A stretch of 8,931 bases of DNA, taken from the NCBI GenBank assembly GCA_947452875.1, contig CANGEZ010000070.1, forward strand, positions 1-8,931. Reading direction: 5' to 3'. Below the pieces are notes generated by a model, which saw only the letters and a list, made by a program, of their open reading frames with translations, had not been told where the DNA came from and did no database searches. Every line of letters starts with the position of its first letter. Positions within the stretch are counted from its first letter, which is position 1. The DNA is from Chitinophagaceae bacterium. GTDB taxonomy: Bacteria; Bacteroidota; Bacteroidia; Chitinophagales; Chitinophagaceae. Shown one piece after another: positions 7,039 through 8,931 of the stretch. The translations under genes and the position numbers were made by a program.

Positions 7039-7584
7039 TTAAAATCTTCTGCCAATACATACTCCTAATCTTGGATAGCCATTATAATTTGCATTTTCTC
7101 CAAACAATCTTCCGTAGCCCGCATATATATCTCCAATAAAACCATTTCTGGCTAGAAGTTTGATTCCCAAAGCACCACCAAAGCCAAACCCGGTAGAGGT
7201 ACGTTCGGTATAGGTGGTTGGATTTGTTGAGAAATCAGGGTAGTTGATTTGTTTTTGACTGGCAACAGCCATATTGCCTTCAATATAAAATCCTGCTGCT
7301 TTTTTTTTGCCAAAGTAAATTCTATAATATGGACAAACGATGGCTCTTTCTGGAATTCCATCACCAGTATAATAATTAGAAGGTTTATCTGCGGCAATAG
7401 ATAAAGAAACGCCATAGCTCATATTGTCTTCGACTATTCTTTCATAACTCAATTCCGGTAAACCATAAATAGCCATTGGAAGGTTAAACTTTATTTCGTT
7501 TTTATTATTTGAAGTATTGCTTTCTTGTGCAAATAAATTTTGATGGCATATTAGGATGGCAATACCGAAGATGATTTTTTTCAT
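7039..7584 (-). CDS. Small outer-membrane beta-barrel protein (DUF3575-like)
   Basis: Starting at the ATG at 7584 the product has 181 residues and begins with a clean Sec signal peptide (MKKIIFGIAILICHQNLFAQ, 1-20). The frame extends upstream to a TTG at 7626, but that would place 14 hydrophobic residues before the signal, so it is rejected. The mature part alternates polar and hydrophobic residues in strand-sized pieces, with many Gly and Tyr: LPELSYERI (42-50), MSYGVSLSIA (55-64), CPYYRIYFG (84-92), AAGFYIEGNMAVA (96-108), FGFGGALGIKLL (133-144), FIGDIYAGYGRLF (149-161). It ends in PRLGVCIGRRF with a terminal Phe, typical for Bam-inserted barrels. An eight-strand barrel is plausible. It resembles the DUF3575 family of Bacteroidota. 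Function is unknown: structural, or a small-solute channel. It is the probable first gene of the tightly spaced run reading toward 2282. Confidence 0.75.
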   Translation of the reverse strand: MKKIIFGIAILICHQNLFAQESNTSNNKNEIKFNLPMAIYGLPELSYERIVEDNMSYGVSLSIAADKPSNYYTGDGIPERAIVCPYYRIYFGKKKAAGFYIEGNMAVASQKQINYPDFSTNPTTYTERTSTGFGFGGALGIKLLARNGFIGDIYAGYGRLFGENANYNGYPRLGVCIGRRF

Positions 7585-7622
7585 TTTTAAATTTTTTATA
7601 TCAATGAAGATAATAATAAACA

Positions 7623-7649
7623 GCAAAAAAGTCTATCTATTTTGACTTT
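7623..7649 (-). terminator. Weak intrinsic-terminator-like hairpin after the YdcZ gene
   Basis: Read on the minus strand, AAAGTC (7649-7644) and GACTTT (7633-7628) can pair across a 10-base loop and run directly into six T residues (7630-7625). The left arm overlaps the YdcZ stop codon. The stem is only six base pairs with two G-C pairs, so termination would be partial at best. Its position supports a transcript boundary between YdcZ and the barrel gene. Confidence 0.3.
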
Positions 7650-8091
7650 AAAATTTTCTTATTAATATCACGCCACCAATTACCATTAGAAAACCCAGTA
7701 TTCTCCAAATATTCAAAGAATGTTGTTGTGCCACAAGGATATCAAAATGTTCCATCAATGCAGATAATAACATTTGACCTGTAACGACTAATCCAAAAGT
7801 AAGCGCAGGCCCCAATTTCGGAAAAGCCAATATCACAACGGTAACATAAAACGCACCTAACAATCCTCCTAGCCATGCATAAGCAGGTGCGGATTTGATA
7901 CCAGCCCACGAAACAGTTTGTTTGGTTAGTAAAATGTAAAGTGCAACAGCAAACGCACCAACAAAAAATGAAATCATAGATGCGTGAAAGGCGCTTGCGC
8001 CAGCTTTACCTAATTTAGCGTTTATGCTTGCCTGTATGGGAAGGAAAGCGCCTGCTAATAATGCAGCCATCATCCAGATTGTTTTATTCAT
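7648..8091 (-). CDS. DMT-type membrane protein, YdcZ/DUF606 family
   Basis: 147 residues with five hydrophobic helices, at about 5-22, 36-55, 71-90, 95-113 and 128-145. This is the usual size and topology of the short YdcZ/DUF606 branch of the drug/metabolite transporter superfamily, whose members probably act as dimers. Recognisable family pieces are LLAGAFLPIQASINAKLGK (11-29, the first helix followed by the conserved N-A-x-L-G region), FYVTVVILAFPKLGPAL (81-97), the VTGQMLLSALMEHF region (103-116) and RILGFLMVIGGVILIRKF (130-147) at the end. Family proteins are generally annotated as putative transporters of unknown substrate. It lies 84 bp downstream of the dipeptide epimerase gene; whether it moves the epimerase substrate or product is speculation. 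The ATG at 8091 directly precedes the first helix. Confidence 0.85.
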   Translation of the reverse strand: MNKTIWMMAALLAGAFLPIQASINAKLGKAGASAFHASMISFFVGAFAVALYILLTKQTVSWAGIKSAPAYAWLGGLLGAFYVTVVILAFPKLGPALTFGLVVTGQMLLSALMEHFDILVAQQHSLNIWRILGFLMVIGGVILIRKF

Positions 8092-8175
8092 AAAATTGTT
8101 GTTTTAATTTTTTGATTGAAAATTAGAGTTAATAGAGAAAGAGATCTGTTTGGTATTGTAAATAGTTTTAGAAAA

Positions 8176-8931
8176 TCAATTAACAACAATCATTGTTTGT
8201 TTCTTCAGATATGATTCATCAATTGTTGCTCCCAACCCATTAGCTTCTGGAACAGTAACAACCCCTTTGTTATCAAATTCAATTCCACCAATCACAGGAT
8301 CTTCAACAAACATCAATGGTGTATCAAAATCATAATGGATGACATTGTCGCTTGTCAATGCCAAATGTGATGCTGCCGTAAAGCCCATTCTGGATTCGAG
8401 AAAACCACCGAGTTGTAATTTCATGTTGGCGTCTTCTGCAAGTTTGATGATTTTTTCAGCCTTGAAAATTCCTGATGATTTTCCGAGTTTGATGTTGAAC
8501 ATGTCGCAAGCTTTCAGATCAATCAATCTTTTGGCATCATTGTGGTCAAGACAAGATTCATCTGCCATAACAGGAATAGGTGATTGTTCTTTCACTTTTC
8601 TCAACTCCATAAAATTCCATCTGGCTATGGGTTCTTCGCAATGTTGAATATTGTATTGACCAAGTTCTTTTAAAATTTCAATGGCATCATTTACACTCCA
8701 TCCTTGATTGGCGTCGATTCTGATAGGCGTATCCATCCCGATTTTTTCTCTAATCAATGCGATTCTTTCAATGTCTTTTTCTTTCGATTCACCCAATTTT
8801 ACTTTGATGTATTGAAAGCCATTGTCTATTATTTTTTGTGCATCATTGACCATTTTATTTGCATCTCCAATACTAACGGTGTAATCTGTAATTATTTTTT
8901 TATTGTTTGTTCCTGAAAGAAATTGATATAA
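8176..8931 (-). CDS. Dipeptide epimerase (L-Ala-D/L-Glu epimerase-like, enolase superfamily), C-terminal part
   Basis: The frame is open to the right edge, so the ATG at 8853 is internal; 251 C-terminal residues are visible and roughly 100-120 N-terminal ones (the capping domain start) are missing. Numbering from the edge, the muconate-lactonizing-type barrel shows the catalytic KVK (43-45), metal ligands Asp73 (RIDANQGW), Glu99 (CEEPIARWN) and Asp124 (ADES), the second catalytic lysine Lys148 (NIKLGKSSG), and DFDTP (201-205). This DxD, 53 residues after the lysine, is the dipeptide-epimerase hallmark that binds the substrate amino group. The enzyme would epimerise the C-terminal residue of a dipeptide in the cytoplasm, such as the L-Ala-D-Glu released from murein, but family members differ in dipeptide specificity and this cannot be read here. 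All catalytic residues in the visible part are intact. It is followed after 84 bp by the YdcZ gene. Confidence 0.88.
   Translation of the reverse strand, partial: LYQFLSGTNNKKIITDYTVSIGDANKMVNDAQKIIDNGFQYIKVKLGESKEKDIERIALIREKIGMDTPIRIDANQGWSVNDAIEILKELGQYNIQHCEEPIARWNFMELRKVKEQSPIPVMADESCLDHNDAKRLIDLKACDMFNIKLGKSSGIFKAEKIIKLAEDANMKLQLGGFLESRMGFTAASHLALTSDNVIHYDFDTPLMFVEDPVIGGIEFDNKGVVTVPEANGLGATIDESYLKKQTMIVVN

Noticed and set aside
7585..7626. Upstream TTG start for the outer-membrane barrel gene
   Set aside because: It would put a hydrophobic stretch ahead of a perfect signal peptide that starts at the ATG at 7584.
8339..8916. Plus-strand open frames at 8339-8647 and 8704-8916
   Set aside because: They are antisense shadows of the epimerase, whose catalytic motifs fix the coding strand.

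Overview
The window looks like a chromosomal segment of a low-GC member of the Bacteroidota, possibly of the Chitinophagaceae/Sphingobacteriales type. Four things point there: a C-terminal type IX secretion (T9SS) sorting domain, a GH109-type glycosidase, a DUF3575-like outer-membrane barrel, and AT-rich gene leaders with no Shine-Dalgarno sequence. I saw no rRNA, tRNA, CRISPR array, insertion sequence or phage gene, and no gene-free stretch longer than about 210 bases.

Layout. At the left edge a truncated MFS transporter runs on the minus strand (1-791). A 208-bp AT-rich divergent region (792-999) separates it from a plus-strand gene (1000-2232) for a Tat-exported FAD oxidase of the D-amino-acid oxidase (DAO) fold. 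That gene converges, across 49 bp, on a run of eight minus-strand genes that fills the rest of the window. In transcription order these are: a dipeptide epimerase of the enolase superfamily (cut by the right edge), a YdcZ/DUF606 membrane protein, a small outer-membrane barrel, a DUF2238 membrane protein, an N-acetylhexosamine-1-kinase-like sugar kinase, a GH109-like NAD-dependent alpha-N-acetylgalactosaminidase, a VOC/glyoxalase-fold protein, and a secreted SGNH hydrolase with PKD and T9SS domains.

How the genes may work together. From the outer-membrane barrel onward the spacings are 8-34 bp, so barrel, DUF2238, kinase, GH109, VOC and SGNH genes are probably one transcript. The clearest biochemical link is GH109 plus the kinase: the glycosidase would release GalNAc (or a related amino sugar) in the periplasm and the kinase would phosphorylate it at C1 in the cytoplasm. 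The secreted SGNH protein could remove acyl groups from the same glycan, which is inference only. The epimerase and YdcZ protein are set off by wider gaps and a weak terminator-like hairpin and may be a separate unit.

The most unusual item is the plus-strand oxidase. Its DAO signature segment (RPMR and HNYGHGG motifs), normally at the extreme C-terminus of D-amino-acid oxidases, lies before the FAD-binding Rossmann motif, and the C-terminus stops where that segment would normally begin. The protein reads as a circular permutation of the DAO fold fused to a Tat signal peptide. Two consecutive genes of the minus-strand run (DUF2238 and kinase) have only TTG as a usable start.
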